Assembly: GCF_040958695.1 (NCBI RefSeq) | Contig: NZ_CP162599.1 | Span: forward strand, 2,018,001-2,082,000 | Length of the DNA stretch: 64,000 nucleotides | DNA from: Ornithinibacillus sp. 4-3 | GTDB taxonomy: Bacteria > Bacillota > Bacilli > Bacillales > Amphibacillaceae | Reading direction: 5' to 3' | The notes under the pieces: generated by a model | Database searches by the model: none | Seen by the model: the letters and a program-made list of their open reading frames with translations, nothing else | Told to the model about the DNA's origin: nothing | In this document: positions 34,270 to 43,682 of the stretch, piece after piece | How the letters are laid out: the number at the start of each line of letters is the position of its first letter | Numbering within the stretch: position 1 is the first letter of the stretch | Translations under genes and position numbers: made by a program

Positions 34270-36416
34270 TACTTGGCTTCCTCCTTTGATGGGTACTGAA
34301 TACGTGAATGGAATATTCCTTTTAAGCTTTCGCAAATCGCAATACGAATATTTTTAAGATCCATTAAAGTAATAGGTGCTTCATCTAGCTGTCCATCAAT
34401 CATACGATCTTGAATAATTGATGCAACGATTTCTTCTATTTTCTCTTCTGTTGGTTCTTTTAATGAACGCACTGCCGCTTCTACAGAATCACAGATACAA
34501 ACAATTGCCGCTTCTTTTGTCTGTGGCTTAGGGCCTGGATAACGGAATTCCGCTTCCTTCACGTTCTCGTTATTTTTTTTCTCTTGAAAGTAAAAGTATT
34601 TCAGTAAAGAAGTACCGTGATGTTGTTTCGCAATATCGATAATTTCTTTAGGTAAACGCTGCTCCTTCAACATGGTCACTCCATCATAGGGGTGACTAAT
34701 GATGATTTCAGCACTTTGTTTCGGACTAATGCTATCATGAGGATTTTTTATTGATAATTGGTTTTCAATGAAATAATGTGGCCTCACCGTCTTACCAATA
34801 TCATGATAATACGCTCCAACTCGAGCTAGCAATCCATTTGCACCAATTGCTTCACAAGCAGTTTCACTTAAATTAGCTACCATAATGGAATGATGATAAG
34901 TTCCAGGCGCCTCAACTAATAATTTTCTTAACAAAGGCTGGTTTGGATTAGATAAGCTTAATAATTTAATATCTGATAAAATCCCTAAGCTTGTCTCAAA
35001 GAATGGTAATAAACCCAGTGTAAGGACAGCTGATAAAAATGCTGATGCTACACCAAATCCAGATTGAATCATAATATCTTTTAAGCCATATTTTTCAAAA
35101 GATAATAGGATAAATATTAAGATAGTTAGTACATTGATAATGGCCATACCAATTCCTGAACGAACGATGGATAGACGATCTTTTACATTACGTAAAAAGA
35201 TAATTGCTGCCATTTGCGAAAAGAAAAAGTATACTGCTGCTTCAAAATTTAATGATCCGGGAATTTCGCCATTAAAGATAATGCTTCCTATAATTGCATA
35301 AAGCACAGATAAAACAATTGCCATCCGTTCCCTGATCAACTGTTTCATCAACAATGTTCCTGTTGCAATTGGCACGAGAAAATACAACCTATTTGTTTGT
35401 GTGGTGTATATACTAACTACTTTCATTAAGGATAAAATAAGAATGGTAACAATAATAATTGAAATGACCTTACGAAAATCTAGACGTTTTTGCTTTGCTA
35501 ACCGGTCCATTTCATATGCTAATACACCAGTAATTAATAAGATAAAAATAATCAAGCCTACAATTGGAAAAATATTTCTTTCTTTATCTAATACACCAAC
35601 TAATGCAAGTTCCTCGTAGACTTCATTCGTAATAATTTGTCCTTCACGTACAATAATTTCTCCAGCACGAATGATTACTGGATCCACACTACTTGCAGCC
35701 TCATTTCTGGCTTCTGTTGTTCTCTCAGGATCGAAAAAGGAATTTTCAACTATAGCAAAATCAGTTAAATCAATTAACACTTGTTTCAAATTCACATTCA
35801 TTTTGGCATACATAACATTTTGCTTTACATTATTACGTGCAGTTTGAATATTTTGTGTTCGAACACCTTCGTTTAATGTATTCCTTAATGTCTCTATAAA
35901 TATCTCTTTACCTTCTTGGCGTTCCGCTTCCCCCAAGTCAATCAATTGAATGAAAATATTCTCACCTACAGCTTCAATAATTTCTGGAGATAAGATTTGG
36001 TTTAAACGTTTCACTTTTTCTGCTTCTGTTAAAGTAACCTCTGGCTCTGCTGTATCTGCAGAATGATTTTCATTTTCTAATCGATTGTCTAACTTTGAAA
36101 TAGCTTCAAAAATTTCCTCTATATAGTTTAATCTTTCCTCTGTTATTTCCTCTGATACACTATATCTGTCTTCTACTGCTAGCGAAGTTTCTCTAACTTT
36201 TCTTTGCGTTTCTGATTCATTCTCAATTGTTATTGGTGAACGAATAGTTTCCTTTGCACGGTTAAAACGTTCAATATCATATGTTTCTGTGTACACATTA
36301 TTTAAGGTTAAAAGCACCGTAAAAATCCCCAACACAAGCACAGGTAAAGTAATTAAAATACTTCTCGTTTGAATTCGGAAAATTTTTTGGAATGAATGGT
36401 ACAATTTATTCTTCAT
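34269..36416 (-). CDS. pgpH: Cyclic-di-AMP phosphodiesterase PgpH (7TM-HD family)
   Basis: A polytopic HD-domain enzyme of about 715 residues that hydrolyses cyclic di-AMP. One N-terminal membrane helix precedes a long extracellular 7TMR-HDED domain (about 45-280). Seven membrane helices follow (about 285-480), then a cytosolic HD domain with YHHSIMVANLSE, YYHDIGKTVRP, SHPYDGV and QHHGTSL. The frame opens at GTG 36425, but AGGTG overlaps it; ATG 36416 is better spaced. Position between phoH and ybeY matches yqfF of B. subtilis. Confidence 0.95.
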   Translation of the reverse strand: MKNKLYHSFQKIFRIQTRSILITLPVLVLGIFTVLLTLNNVYTETYDIERFNRAKETIRSPITIENESETQRKVRETSLAVEDRYSVSEEITEERLNYIEEIFEAISKLDNRLENENHSADTAEPEVTLTEAEKVKRLNQILSPEIIEAVGENIFIQLIDLGEAERQEGKEIFIETLRNTLNEGVRTQNIQTARNNVKQNVMYAKMNVNLKQVLIDLTDFAIVENSFFDPERTTEARNEAASSVDPVIIRAGEIIVREGQIITNEVYEELALVGVLDKERNIFPIVGLIIFILLITGVLAYEMDRLAKQKRLDFRKVISIIIVTILILSLMKVVSIYTTQTNRLYFLVPIATGTLLMKQLIRERMAIVLSVLYAIIGSIIFNGEIPGSLNFEAAVYFFFSQMAAIIFLRNVKDRLSIVRSGIGMAIINVLTILIFILLSFEKYGLKDIMIQSGFGVASAFLSAVLTLGLLPFFETSLGILSDIKLLSLSNPNQPLLRKLLVEAPGTYHHSIMVANLSETACEAIGANGLLARVGAYYHDIGKTVRPHYFIENQLSIKNPHDSISPKQSAEIIISHPYDGVTMLKEQRLPKEIIDIAKQHHGTSLLKYFYFQEKKNNENVKEAEFRYPGPKPQTKEAAIVCICDSVEAAVRSLKEPTEEKIEEIVASIIQDRMIDGQLDEAPITLMDLKNIRIAICESLKGIFHSRIQYPSKEEAK

Positions 36417-36481
36417 CAACATCACCTCATACCTGTATAAAACAAAAATTACATCGTAAAACTTTCACTAATGATAAAGAT

Positions 36482-36683
36482 GAGACTGGGATGAAAATAT
36501 TTTATTTAATTAAGAAGTTAAGACAAAAGAAGTGATTAGCATAAAAACGAACGGTATATAGATACACGAAGTATATTTCTAAAGCGAATAATAACACAAT
36601 TTTTGTTCGAGATTTGCTAGTTAAAATACTTTCATCTCAACTATATCCGCTTCTATGGATTCATATTTTCTCCCAGTCTTCTC
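36482..36683. repeat. Candidate inverted-repeat element upstream of pgpH
   Basis: The left end GAGACTGGGATGAAAATA and the right end TATTTTCTCCCAGTCTTCTC are imperfect inverted copies about 200 bp apart. A second internal copy, TAAAATACTTTCATC (36622-36636), is inverted to GATGAAAATATTTTA (36490-36504). No open reading frame. It fills most of the phoH-pgpH gap and looks like a small non-coding mobile element or a structured repeat. Confidence 0.55.
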
Positions 36684-36693
36684 TTGATAAAAA

Positions 36694-36736
36694 TTAAATG
36701 TAATTCTCCTTAGGCATTAAAAGAAAATTACATCTA
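36694..36736 (-). terminator. Terminator-like hairpin downstream of phoH
   Basis: Imperfect stem ATGTAATTTTC/GAGAATTACAT is followed on the minus strand by TTAATTTTTATC. It lies about 85 bp past phoH, after repeat copy C. Confidence 0.6.
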
Positions 36737-36752
36737 AATAGTTAGTTAAAGT

Positions 36753-36819
36753 ACGTGTTCAAAAAGTGTGATAAAGCAGAAATTCGAAGTATCATTTTTA
36801 TTGGACTTTTTGAACATCC
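36753..36819. repeat. Dispersed palindromic-ended repeat, copy C (67 bp)
   Basis: The left end GTGTTCAAAAAGTG and the right end GGACTTTTTGAACATCCTC are inverted. The right 30 bp match copy A closely (TCATTTTT-TTGGACTTTTTGAAC), while the middle is much shorter, as if internally deleted. It begins directly at the phoH stop codon. Confidence 0.72.
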
Positions 36820-36821
36820 TC

Positions 36822-37784
36822 TTAAACCTCTTTTTCATATGCTTGAATAATTTTTTGTACAAGTGGATGACGTACTACATCTGTGTGTTCTAAATGAATA
36901 AATGAAATACCTGATACTTCACTTAACATTTCTTGAGCTACGACTAATCCTGACTTAACTCCTTTTGGTAAATCTACTTGAGTAATGTCTCCGGTGATGA
37001 CCATTTTTGATCCAAATCCTAAACGAGTTAAAAACATTTTCATCTGTTCTGGTGTTGTATTTTGAGCTTCATCCAAGATAACAAAAGCATCATCTAATGT
37101 ACGTCCACGCATATAGGCTAATGGTGCAATTTCAATCGTTTCGCGATCAATTAATCGAACTGTATGCTCTACCCCTAAAACATCGTGTAAGGCATCATAC
37201 AATGGACGTAAATAAGGATCAACCTTTTCCTTTAAATCACCTGGTAAGAATCCAAGGCTTTCTCCAGCTTCAACAGCGGGGCGAGTTAAAATAATTCTTT
37301 TCACAAAGCCATTTCTTAATGCATGAACAGCTAAAACAACTGCTAAATATGTTTTACCTGTACCTGCGGGACCAATTCCAAATACTAAATCATTAGATCT
37401 AATAGCAGAAACATATTTCTTCTGACCTAATGTTTTTACACGAATTGATTTCCCTTTTGTGTTTTTCGTTATTTCATCTTCATACAGCGTTTCAAATTGT
37501 TCTATTTTTCCTGCTTTCGCAAGATTTACTGCATAGACTACATCACGCTCGGCAATTGTTTGTCCTTTACGAATAACTGCTAACAAAGCTAGTAATGTAT
37601 CTTCCACATAACGAATAGCATCATCTGCTCCAGAAACGCTTACTTGTTCCCCACGTGTGACTAATTTCACATTTGCTTTTTCTTCAATTTGCTTTAAATA
37701 TTTATCATTTGTACCAAATAAAGCAAGTGCTTCACTTGGATCTGTTAGCTGAAGATCTATAACATGAAGTTTATCTGCTGCCAT
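36822..37784 (-). CDS. phoH: PhoH family ATPase
   Basis: A 320-residue cytosolic P-loop ATPase of the PhoH family, linked to RNA metabolism through its constant neighbour ybeY. GPAGTGKTYLA is Walker A, VILDEAQN is Walker B, and GDITQVDLPKGVKSGL and HLEHTDVVRHPLVQKII follow. The N-terminal 100 residues contain a KH-like segment (LKQIEEKANVKLVTRGEQVSVSG). AAGGAG precedes the ATG. It follows yqfD by 11 bp. Confidence 0.95.
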   Translation of the reverse strand: MAADKLHVIDLQLTDPSEALALFGTNDKYLKQIEEKANVKLVTRGEQVSVSGADDAIRYVEDTLLALLAVIRKGQTIAERDVVYAVNLAKAGKIEQFETLYEDEITKNTKGKSIRVKTLGQKKYVSAIRSNDLVFGIGPAGTGKTYLAVVLAVHALRNGFVKRIILTRPAVEAGESLGFLPGDLKEKVDPYLRPLYDALHDVLGVEHTVRLIDRETIEIAPLAYMRGRTLDDAFVILDEAQNTTPEQMKMFLTRLGFGSKMVITGDITQVDLPKGVKSGLVVAQEMLSEVSGISFIHLEHTDVVRHPLVQKIIQAYEKEV

Positions 37785-37795
37785 AATCTATCTCC

Positions 37796-39001
37796 TTAGG
37801 TTACCGGTTCTGACATTGCAATGTCTTCTTCCACAGTAATGAATAAGTGTAAGTTTACTTTACCATTGTCTAAGGATTCATGCAAAACTTTTTCCGATAT
37901 TACTTCTGCATCTATCCCTAGTTGTGATTTTATTTTGACTTTTGCATATTCAATCCCTAATTCAATTGCCTCTGATTTTGTTCGGGTTTCTTTTATCATT
38001 TCCTTTTCTCTTATGGTTGTTTGAATAAAATATAGTGGAAGTTTGTAGTGAAATAAATGTAGCTGATCTACTTGGTCTTCCTCCTGTACTTGTTCAAAAG
38101 GAACAGGTTTAAAATTCCAAATAGGTAATTGTAGCTGGCTCATCTGAAGATAGTACTTCTTTTGCTCTGCACCAGTTAAACGTTCATAATTAATTTCAAG
38201 TGGAATGGCCATTTTCATTTCATACCATGTTCTTGCTATTATTTTTCCCTCTGCTCCGACAATTTCCTTAGCAGAGTTTTTATCCTCATCTTCTTCATCT
38301 TGTTCATCTTCTTCCTCAGGTTCATATACCCCAGACACCAATCTTTTTCCTGGAGTAACGTAATCATTCACCCGCACTTCTGGGAAGCCTTTACGTACCT
38401 CCATTCGCTTAATAACCCCTTTTTTCGTAGCAACAAGATGACTAGGAACCGTTTCTTCAGTTTTTGGAACAATTGACTTTTCTACAGCATCAATTTGATA
38501 TCTTGTCCCCTTTTTTTCAACTCCTATCCAGAGCAACTCAGGAATTTCTTGGAGTAAAGAAGTTTGTAGTTCGTGGTTAGATTTTTTTGTGAAAGAAAAT
38601 TGAAGTGGCATAATATCATGTTGCTTTAATTGCTCTTCGATTTTTTGTTGGATATCGAAGGAAACTCCATTAATTTTAACAGACCATATGAGATTAGCCA
38701 GCATGAATAAAAAAAGTATAGAAATTGTTCCAGCAATAAATAATGCTTTATGCTGCAGTACATACTTAATCAATGATTTAAACCGGTAAAAAGCGAAAAC
38801 TTTTAATGTAATATTCATTTGCTGGGCTATTTCTTTTGCTTTGGGTAAATGCTCAATAGAGATATGTGCTTCATAAAACTCATTATCTATATTGATGACA
38901 TTCCATATAATAATTCCCTCTTCCATCGCTTCTTGCAAAAATTTATTAAAATACTTACGTTCTACTTGAATAATTGCATAATTTAAGCTATTCCTTTTCA
39001 T
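37796..39001 (-). CDS. yqfD: Sporulation protein YqfD
   Basis: A 401-residue sporulation protein, expressed in the mother cell under sigma-E in B. subtilis. The N-terminal 85 residues are soluble, one membrane helix follows (about 90-112), and the remainder lies outside with VKINGVSF, GTRYQIDAVEKSIVP and a highly acidic loop (EPEEEDEQDEEDEDKN). GTG 39010 overlaps the ribosome site, so ATG 39001 is chosen. It follows yqfC by 15 bp, the same pair as in B. subtilis. Confidence 0.92.
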   Translation of the reverse strand: MKRNSLNYAIIQVERKYFNKFLQEAMEEGIIIWNVINIDNEFYEAHISIEHLPKAKEIAQQMNITLKVFAFYRFKSLIKYVLQHKALFIAGTISILFLFMLANLIWSVKINGVSFDIQQKIEEQLKQHDIMPLQFSFTKKSNHELQTSLLQEIPELLWIGVEKKGTRYQIDAVEKSIVPKTEETVPSHLVATKKGVIKRMEVRKGFPEVRVNDYVTPGKRLVSGVYEPEEEDEQDEEDEDKNSAKEIVGAEGKIIARTWYEMKMAIPLEINYERLTGAEQKKYYLQMSQLQLPIWNFKPVPFEQVQEEDQVDQLHLFHYKLPLYFIQTTIREKEMIKETRTKSEAIELGIEYAKVKIKSQLGIDAEVISEKVLHESLDNGKVNLHLFITVEEDIAMSEPVT

Positions 39002-39015
39002 TTCTTCCACCTATT

Positions 39016-39303
39016 CTAATCATTTTCAGACATTGTTTTTATTTCATGAATGATACCTGTTATGATAATAACCTCAGGATGAATAAGCTTTAATTCTAAA
39101 TCATTTCCATTAATTAAAAAGATATGTTGATTTGCTTTTATTTGCACTTGTTGCTCTGTAAAATGATGTAAACCATGATGATTTTCAATAATAACTTGCT
39201 GTGTTCCAATCATTGTTACCTTTGGAGTATTCTGAATAAAATCCGCTGGTAAATCAAAAGTCTTGAGCATTGTCGATTGAAATTGTGTCCAGATTTTCTT
39301 CAA
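39016..39303 (-). CDS. yqfC: YabP/YqfC family sporulation protein YqfC
   Basis: A protein of about 95 residues similar to YabP. It has DLPADFIQNTPKVTMIGTQQ, ENHHGLHHFTEQQVQIK and ITGIIHEI. A frame from 39369 would add 22 unrelated residues and has no ribosome site; AAGGGGG lies 7 nt before TTG 39303, which gives the usual family length. YqfC works with YqfD in stage IV sporulation and is sigma-E dependent in B. subtilis; a promoter is not obvious by eye. Confidence 0.88.
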   Translation of the reverse strand: MKKIWTQFQSTMLKTFDLPADFIQNTPKVTMIGTQQVIIENHHGLHHFTEQQVQIKANQHIFLINGNDLELKLIHPEVIIITGIIHEIKTMSEND

Positions 39304-39355
39304 AACAATGCCCCCTTCCCTAATGATATAATTATGAAAGAAATAGCTTTTTAAG

Positions 39356-39402
39356 AACCAAAAAACCAATCATTACACATAATTTGATGTGCAATGATTG
39401 GT
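39356..39402 (-). terminator. Rho-independent terminator after the yqeZ-floA operon
   Basis: Stem AACCAATCATTGCACAT/ATGTGTAATGATTGGTT (one mismatch) is followed on the minus strand by TTTTGGTTC. It separates this operon from yqfC-yqfD. Confidence 0.85.
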
Positions 39403-39416
39403 TTTCATTTGCTATA

Positions 39417-40010
39417 TTAACGTCTACGTTTTGTTGGCGTTTGATAAGGCTGTTTTGCTCTAGGCGAACCTAATACCTCTGCCATAATAACACTATTTAC
39501 TAAGCCTTGTTTACCAAGCGATTTTGTAAAGCTTTGTTTGAATTTGGTTTGCTGGTATTGAGAAACCAAGCTCTTTTCCTCTTTTTCACGGCGGCGTTTT
39601 GCATCCATTCCGCGTTGATAAGCTCTTTCTCTCTCCTCTTTTGCAGCATTTACTCGTTCATACATATCATCCACTTGCTGCATGCGAGGGATTTCAGTAG
39701 CAACAGGCTCTACCTGTTTCTCTTCCCTCATGTTGGCAAACTCTTTCTCAATCGCTTCTTTTAACTCTCGTAATGGAGAAGTTCTTTTCTCAGAAGCTTG
39801 TTGCTCCGGATTCGGCTTTCTTGTGCTATGTTGGTCAGACCTAGTTCTTTGCTGTGGCTGCCTTTGACCTTGTTGCTGTTGCCTTTGTTGCTGTTGTTTC
39901 TCTTGTTGTTCTTTCGCTGTTTTACTTCCTTTCAGCAAGCTAAACAATGCACCAACAATGATAATAATTAAGAAGGGATTACTTAATATCAAGTCAATTA
40001 ATTGTTCCAT
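39417..40010 (-). CDS. Membrane-anchored Gln/Arg-rich protein in the yqfB position
   Basis: A 197-residue protein: one N-terminal membrane helix (about 8-25), then a long Gln- and Arg-rich, probably disordered stretch (residues 33-75, many QQQ runs), an acidic/basic helical part and a basic C-terminus. It is the third gene of the yqeZ-floA operon, where B. subtilis has yqfB, but I cannot show homology. A role in flotillin membrane domains is suggested only by position. GGAGGG precedes the ATG. Confidence 0.72.
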   Translation of the reverse strand: MEQLIDLILSNPFLIIIIVGALFSLLKGSKTAKEQQEKQQQQRQQQQGQRQPQQRTRSDQHSTRKPNPEQQASEKRTSPLRELKEAIEKEFANMREEKQVEPVATEIPRMQQVDDMYERVNAAKEERERAYQRGMDAKRRREKEEKSLVSQYQQTKFKQSFTKSLGKQGLVNSVIMAEVLGSPRAKQPYQTPTKRRR

Positions 40011-40040
40011 GAATGCCCTCCTTTCATTTCCACAAAAAGA

Positions 40041-41039
40041 TTATTTTTCATCATTTTTATTATGGTCATGATTTTCTTCTGATAAGTTACCAATTGTATT
40101 ACGCATATCTGTATCAGCAGAAATGTTTTGGTAATTCATATAATCCATAACACCTAATTTCCCAGAACGTAATGCTTCGGCAAGCGCTCTTGGTACTTCT
40201 GCTTCTGCTTCCACAACATGTGCGCGCATTTCTTCTACTCGTGCAGACATTTCTTGTTCTAATGCAACAGCCATTGCTCTTCTTTCTTCTGCTTTAGCTT
40301 GTGCAATGTTCTTATCAGCTTGTGCTTGATCTGTTTGTAGAATCGCACCGATGTTTTTACCGATGTCCACATCAGCAATATCAATAGATAAAATTTCAAA
40401 AGCTGTACCAGAATCTAGTCCTTTAGATAGAACAGTATGTGAAATAGAATCTGGATTTTCTAATACTTGTTTATGTGTTTTAGAGCTACCAATTGTACTT
40501 ACTACCCCTTCACCAACACGTGCGATAACTGTTTCTTCTCCAGCACCCCCAACGAGTCTGTCGATGTTTGCACGTACTGTGATTCTCGCTAATGCTTTAA
40601 CCTCGATACCATCCATCGCAATACCTGCAATAAATGGTGTTTCAATTACTTTCGGGTTAACGCTCATTTGAACGGCTTCTAATACATTTCTTCCAGCAAG
40701 GTCAATTGCTGCTCCACGTTCAAATGACAGATTAATATTTGCACGATGTGCTGCAATTAATGCATTTACTACTCTGTCTACATTACCACCAGCTAAGTAG
40801 TGACTCTCCAGCTGGTTTGTTGTTACATCGAGTCCTGCTTTGTATGCTTTGATCAACGGATTAATAACACGTGATGGAACAACACGACGTAAACGCATTC
40901 CGACTAAAGTGAATAATCCCACTTTAACACCCGCTGCCAAAGCGCTAATCCAAAGCATTACCGGAACAAACGAGAATAGAATTGCAATTGCAATTAATAT
41001 TACCGCAATGATAATGATTGGCATAATATCTAATTCCAT
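40041..41039 (-). CDS. floA: Flotillin-like protein FloA
   Basis: A 332-residue scaffold protein of functional membrane microdomains. An N-terminal hairpin in the membrane (about 5-45) is followed by a prohibitin-like domain ([39 protein letters not shown]). The coiled-coil repeat region then has [19 protein letters not shown] and [27 protein letters not shown] precedes the ATG. It follows yqeZ by about 60 bp, as yqfA follows yqeZ in B. subtilis. Confidence 0.96.
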   Translation of the reverse strand: MELDIMPIIIIAVILIAIAILFSFVPVMLWISALAAGVKVGLFTLVGMRLRRVVPSRVINPLIKAYKAGLDVTTNQLESHYLAGGNVDRVVNALIAAHRANINLSFERGAAIDLAGRNVLEAVQMSVNPKVIETPFIAGIAMDGIEVKALARITVRANIDRLVGGAGEETVIARVGEGVVSTIGSSKTHKQVLENPDSISHTVLSKGLDSGTAFEILSIDIADVDIGKNIGAILQTDQAQADKNIAQAKAEERRAMAVALEQEMSARVEEMRAHVVEAEAEVPRALAEALRSGKLGVMDYMNYQNISADTDMRNTIGNLSEENHDHNKNDEK

Positions 41040-41103
41040 ATATTTCCCTCCTAATGATGTGTTCTAAATATAGTATATAGATAAATTCTTTGTGAATAAA
41101 GAA

Positions 41104-42441
41104 TTAACTATCATTATTTACCTCTCGTACAACAATTCGCATTCCTTCCACTTGAACGATTTCTACTTTTTTATTATTTTCAATCCAAACACCCTCTGAT
41201 ACGACATCCATTCGGTCATTACCAAGTAGCATTGTTCCTGCTGGACGTAAAGGTGTTAAAGTAACTCCTTGTTGACCTACTAAATCATAGCGATTTACTG
41301 CAGACACATAGCCTTGGTCTGTCATTGTTCGATCTCTTAAAATAATTTGACGGAAAATTCCTCTTTCTAGTCCAATTGTTTTATAGAGAATTACAAATAC
41401 AACAATCGCAACAACAAAGGCTATTAAAATACTTAATGACATATGTCCAACATCATAGCCAGCCATAAACAGCGAACCAATCATGGCCCCGGCCCCTAAT
41501 ATGCCAAGTATTCCACCAGGCACAAAAAATTCAGCTATGATTAATATGAGTCCAAGTACTAAAAGAATTATCGCTTCCATACCAGCCAACCCCGCTATAA
41601 AATGTCCATAGAAAAATAATAATAAAGCAAGTAAGCCCATTGATCCAGCTACCCCAAAGCCTGGAGAATACAGCTCTACAATTAAACCTATACTCGCAAC
41701 CGATAATAAAATAGGAATCACAATCGGACTTGTAACAAATCTTGCAACTTCCTCAGCGAAAGTTGTTTCCATTTCCACTATTGTTGCATCAGATAGTCCA
41801 AGCTCATGTAATAATTCCACTCTATTGCTTACCGTACCTTCTGAATAATTGACCTCTAAAGCCGTATTAGCATCCAATGTTAAAAACTTTCCTGCTGGAG
41901 CTCCATATTCTGAAAGATCAACTTCTGGATCTGCCATTGCAACAGCATACTGAGGGTCTCTTCCTTTTGATTCAGCTGCTCCTCGCATCGCTGCGATCCA
42001 CGCTGATTGAGCTTTTTCATCCGCCGCAGTACCATCTTGATTAATAACACCACTTGCTCCCATTGTTGCTTGTGGTCTCATATAAATCGTATCTGTATTC
42101 AAAGCAATATAAGAACCAGCAGATAGCGCTTGGTTTAAAATAAATGAAGTTGATGGCATATCCATACTTTGTAATAAAAGAGCAATATCACTGGCTGCAT
42201 CTACTCGACCACCCGGTGTATTAATTTCAAAAACAATGTGGTTTGCCCCTTCCTCTGTTGCTTCTCTCACTGCACGATCTAAAAAGGCCTCTAATCCCCG
42301 TTCTACTTCTTTTTCAACAGGTACAATATATACTAATTTCCCTTCACCTTCTCCTTTTACTTGATCTATCAGTCCTAAAAAACCAGCTAAAAAAGTAAAG
42401 GTCAATGTAATAATTAACGGTATTCTTCTAATTAACTTCAT
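41104..42441 (-). CDS. yqeZ: NfeD/YqeZ membrane-bound ClpP-class serine protease
   Basis: A 445-residue protein. After a signal-like helix (about 5-24) comes a ClpP-fold protease domain (about 30-210) with FEINTPGGRVDAA and the likely nucleophile serine in NQALSAGSYIA. Four or five membrane helices follow (about 230-370), then an NfeD OB-fold domain ending in VEGMRIVVREVN. The open frame runs 34 codons further up, but GGGGTGAG sits just before ATG 42441. It partners FloA. yqeY, normally between rpsU and yqeZ, is missing. Confidence 0.93.
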   Translation of the reverse strand: MKLIRRIPLIITLTFTFLAGFLGLIDQVKGEGEGKLVYIVPVEKEVERGLEAFLDRAVREATEEGANHIVFEINTPGGRVDAASDIALLLQSMDMPSTSFILNQALSAGSYIALNTDTIYMRPQATMGASGVINQDGTAADEKAQSAWIAAMRGAAESKGRDPQYAVAMADPEVDLSEYGAPAGKFLTLDANTALEVNYSEGTVSNRVELLHELGLSDATIVEMETTFAEEVARFVTSPIVIPILLSVASIGLIVELYSPGFGVAGSMGLLALLLFFYGHFIAGLAGMEAIILLVLGLILIIAEFFVPGGILGILGAGAMIGSLFMAGYDVGHMSLSILIAFVVAIVVFVILYKTIGLERGIFRQIILRDRTMTDQGYVSAVNRYDLVGQQGVTLTPLRPAGTMLLGNDRMDVVSEGVWIENNKKVEIVQVEGMRIVVREVNNDS

Positions 42442-42860
42442 ACTTCTCACCCCTTTTCCTTTATCTCTTAATCTCATTATACTAAATATTGCTCTTGATA
42501 CCCCATCATAACCATTATAATTGTCAAAAATTATTTTCATCAAATGGAAGATTTTTCAGAGAAATATTAGTTTTTTTAGAGCATCTGCTTAATATAGGAG
42601 CTTTCTTCAAAAGGTTTCCATAAAACGCCTTCGATGTTAAAGCAAAATAAAAAGGCCTTACACATGGTAAGGACCCTTTATCTTCATATATACTAAACTA
42701 ATAGTATATGTTCATACATATTTAATAAATCCCTCTATTATGATTTCTTAAAATTTATTATGATTACTTCATCATAATAAACCATCTGACAGGTTACTTT
42801 ACGTGGGAGGGAATCCTACTTAAGACCTGATTTAAGCTGGTAGTAAATGATTATAATAGA
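42442..42860 (-). other. rpsU-yqeZ gap lacking yqeY
   Basis: About 420 bp with no supported gene. It holds the rpsU terminator (42640-42676), a perfect 11-bp AT-rich hairpin TTTATTATGAT/ATCATAATAAA (42754-42781), and the yqeZ promoter region. The GC-richer stretch 42783-42840 has no reading frame and no named motif. Confidence 0.6.
42640..42676 (-). terminator. Terminator downstream of rpsU
   Basis: Stem GGTCCTTAC/GTAAGGCC with a bulged U is followed on the minus strand by TTTTTATTTTGC. It lies about 185 bp beyond the rpsU stop, so the rpsU message has a long 3' tail. Confidence 0.72.
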
Positions 42861-43037
42861 TTAAAATTTACGTTTACGAGCAGCCTCAGATTTTTTCTTA
42901 CGACGCACACTAGGCTTTTCATAATATTCGCGCTTACGGTATTCTTGTAATGTTCCGCTTTTGGATACAGTACGCTTAAAACGACGAATAGCATTTTCAA
43001 TAGATTCGTTTTTACGAATGCGAGTAGTATTTGACAT
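42861..43037 (-). CDS. rpsU: 30S ribosomal protein S21
   Basis: A 58-residue basic small-subunit protein: [19 protein letters not shown], then [20 protein letters not shown] and a lysine/arginine-rich tail [12 protein letters not shown]. The frame extends upstream, but GGAGGGAGGG sits before ATG 43037. It stands alone here, whereas B. subtilis has rpsU followed by yqeY. Confidence 0.97.
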   Translation of the reverse strand: MSNTTRIRKNESIENAIRRFKRTVSKSGTLQEYRKREYYEKPSVRRKKKSEAARKRKF

Positions 43038-43193
43038 GATAAATCCCTCCCTCCGGAGCATAACAACAAATTAATAAATACATGTAATACGTATCATACA
43101 TGCTTTTTAAATTATACTATAATCATTTTAATCGGTCAACGCCTTCTATATGATTATCTTTACCAATCAAGAATATAGATAACCATCATAACT

Positions 43194-43235
43194 AGAAACA
43201 CAGTCCAAGTGGAAATATTACTGGACTGTGTTTCT
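43194..43235 (-). terminator. Rho-independent terminator of the haem operon
   Basis: A 14-bp perfect stem AGAAACACAGTCCA/TGGACTGTGTTTCT lies 8 bp past the stop of the DinB gene, ending the five-gene operon. The U-run on the minus strand is weak (AGTTATG). Confidence 0.75.
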
Positions 43236-43242
43236 AATAACT

Positions 43243-43659
43243 TTATAAACTTCCATGTTTCTTTATATCTGTAATTTGTCCTGCATGAATTCCAGCATGA
43301 TACATGAGTCTACCAACAGCTTCTAATGGTGTAGATTTACCCATCTGTGTCTCTTTTTCTTCTTGCCATGCCGCATCAGGTAATTCTGACATTGCTTCTT
43401 TGAAAAATTGACTAGATTCTTCTAAATAAGTTACTAACTCATCAATACTTGTTAGTGAAGGCTTCTTTATTTCATCGCTTTTCTTCTCGAAGAACCAATC
43501 TGCAAAATAAAATTCTACCTCTCCAGTATGATAAAGTAAGCTGCCAATCGTTGTTTCCCCAAGCTTAAGCTTTAAATCCTCATCTGTTAATCCCTTAGCT
43601 TTCTCTAAAAAGCGTGTACGTAGTGCATCCCAAATTGGTAGTACTACTTCATATGTCAT
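43243..43659 (-). CDS. DinB-family protein, last gene of the haem operon
   Basis: A 138-residue four-helix-bundle protein of the DinB/YfiT type. The three expected metal histidines are seen in LLYHTGEV and in MYHAGIHAGQI. Members include thiol S-transferases (bacillithiol or mycothiol dependent) and proteins of unknown role. It lies 23 bp after the HugZ-like gene and before the operon terminator, so it is likely coexpressed with haem uptake. Its substrate is unknown. Confidence 0.83.
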   Translation of the reverse strand: MTYEVVLPIWDALRTRFLEKAKGLTDEDLKLKLGETTIGSLLYHTGEVEFYFADWFFEKKSDEIKKPSLTSIDELVTYLEESSQFFKEAMSELPDAAWQEEKETQMGKSTPLEAVGRLMYHAGIHAGQITDIKKHGSL

Positions 43660-43682
43660 TTTTATTTTCCTCCATTATTAGC

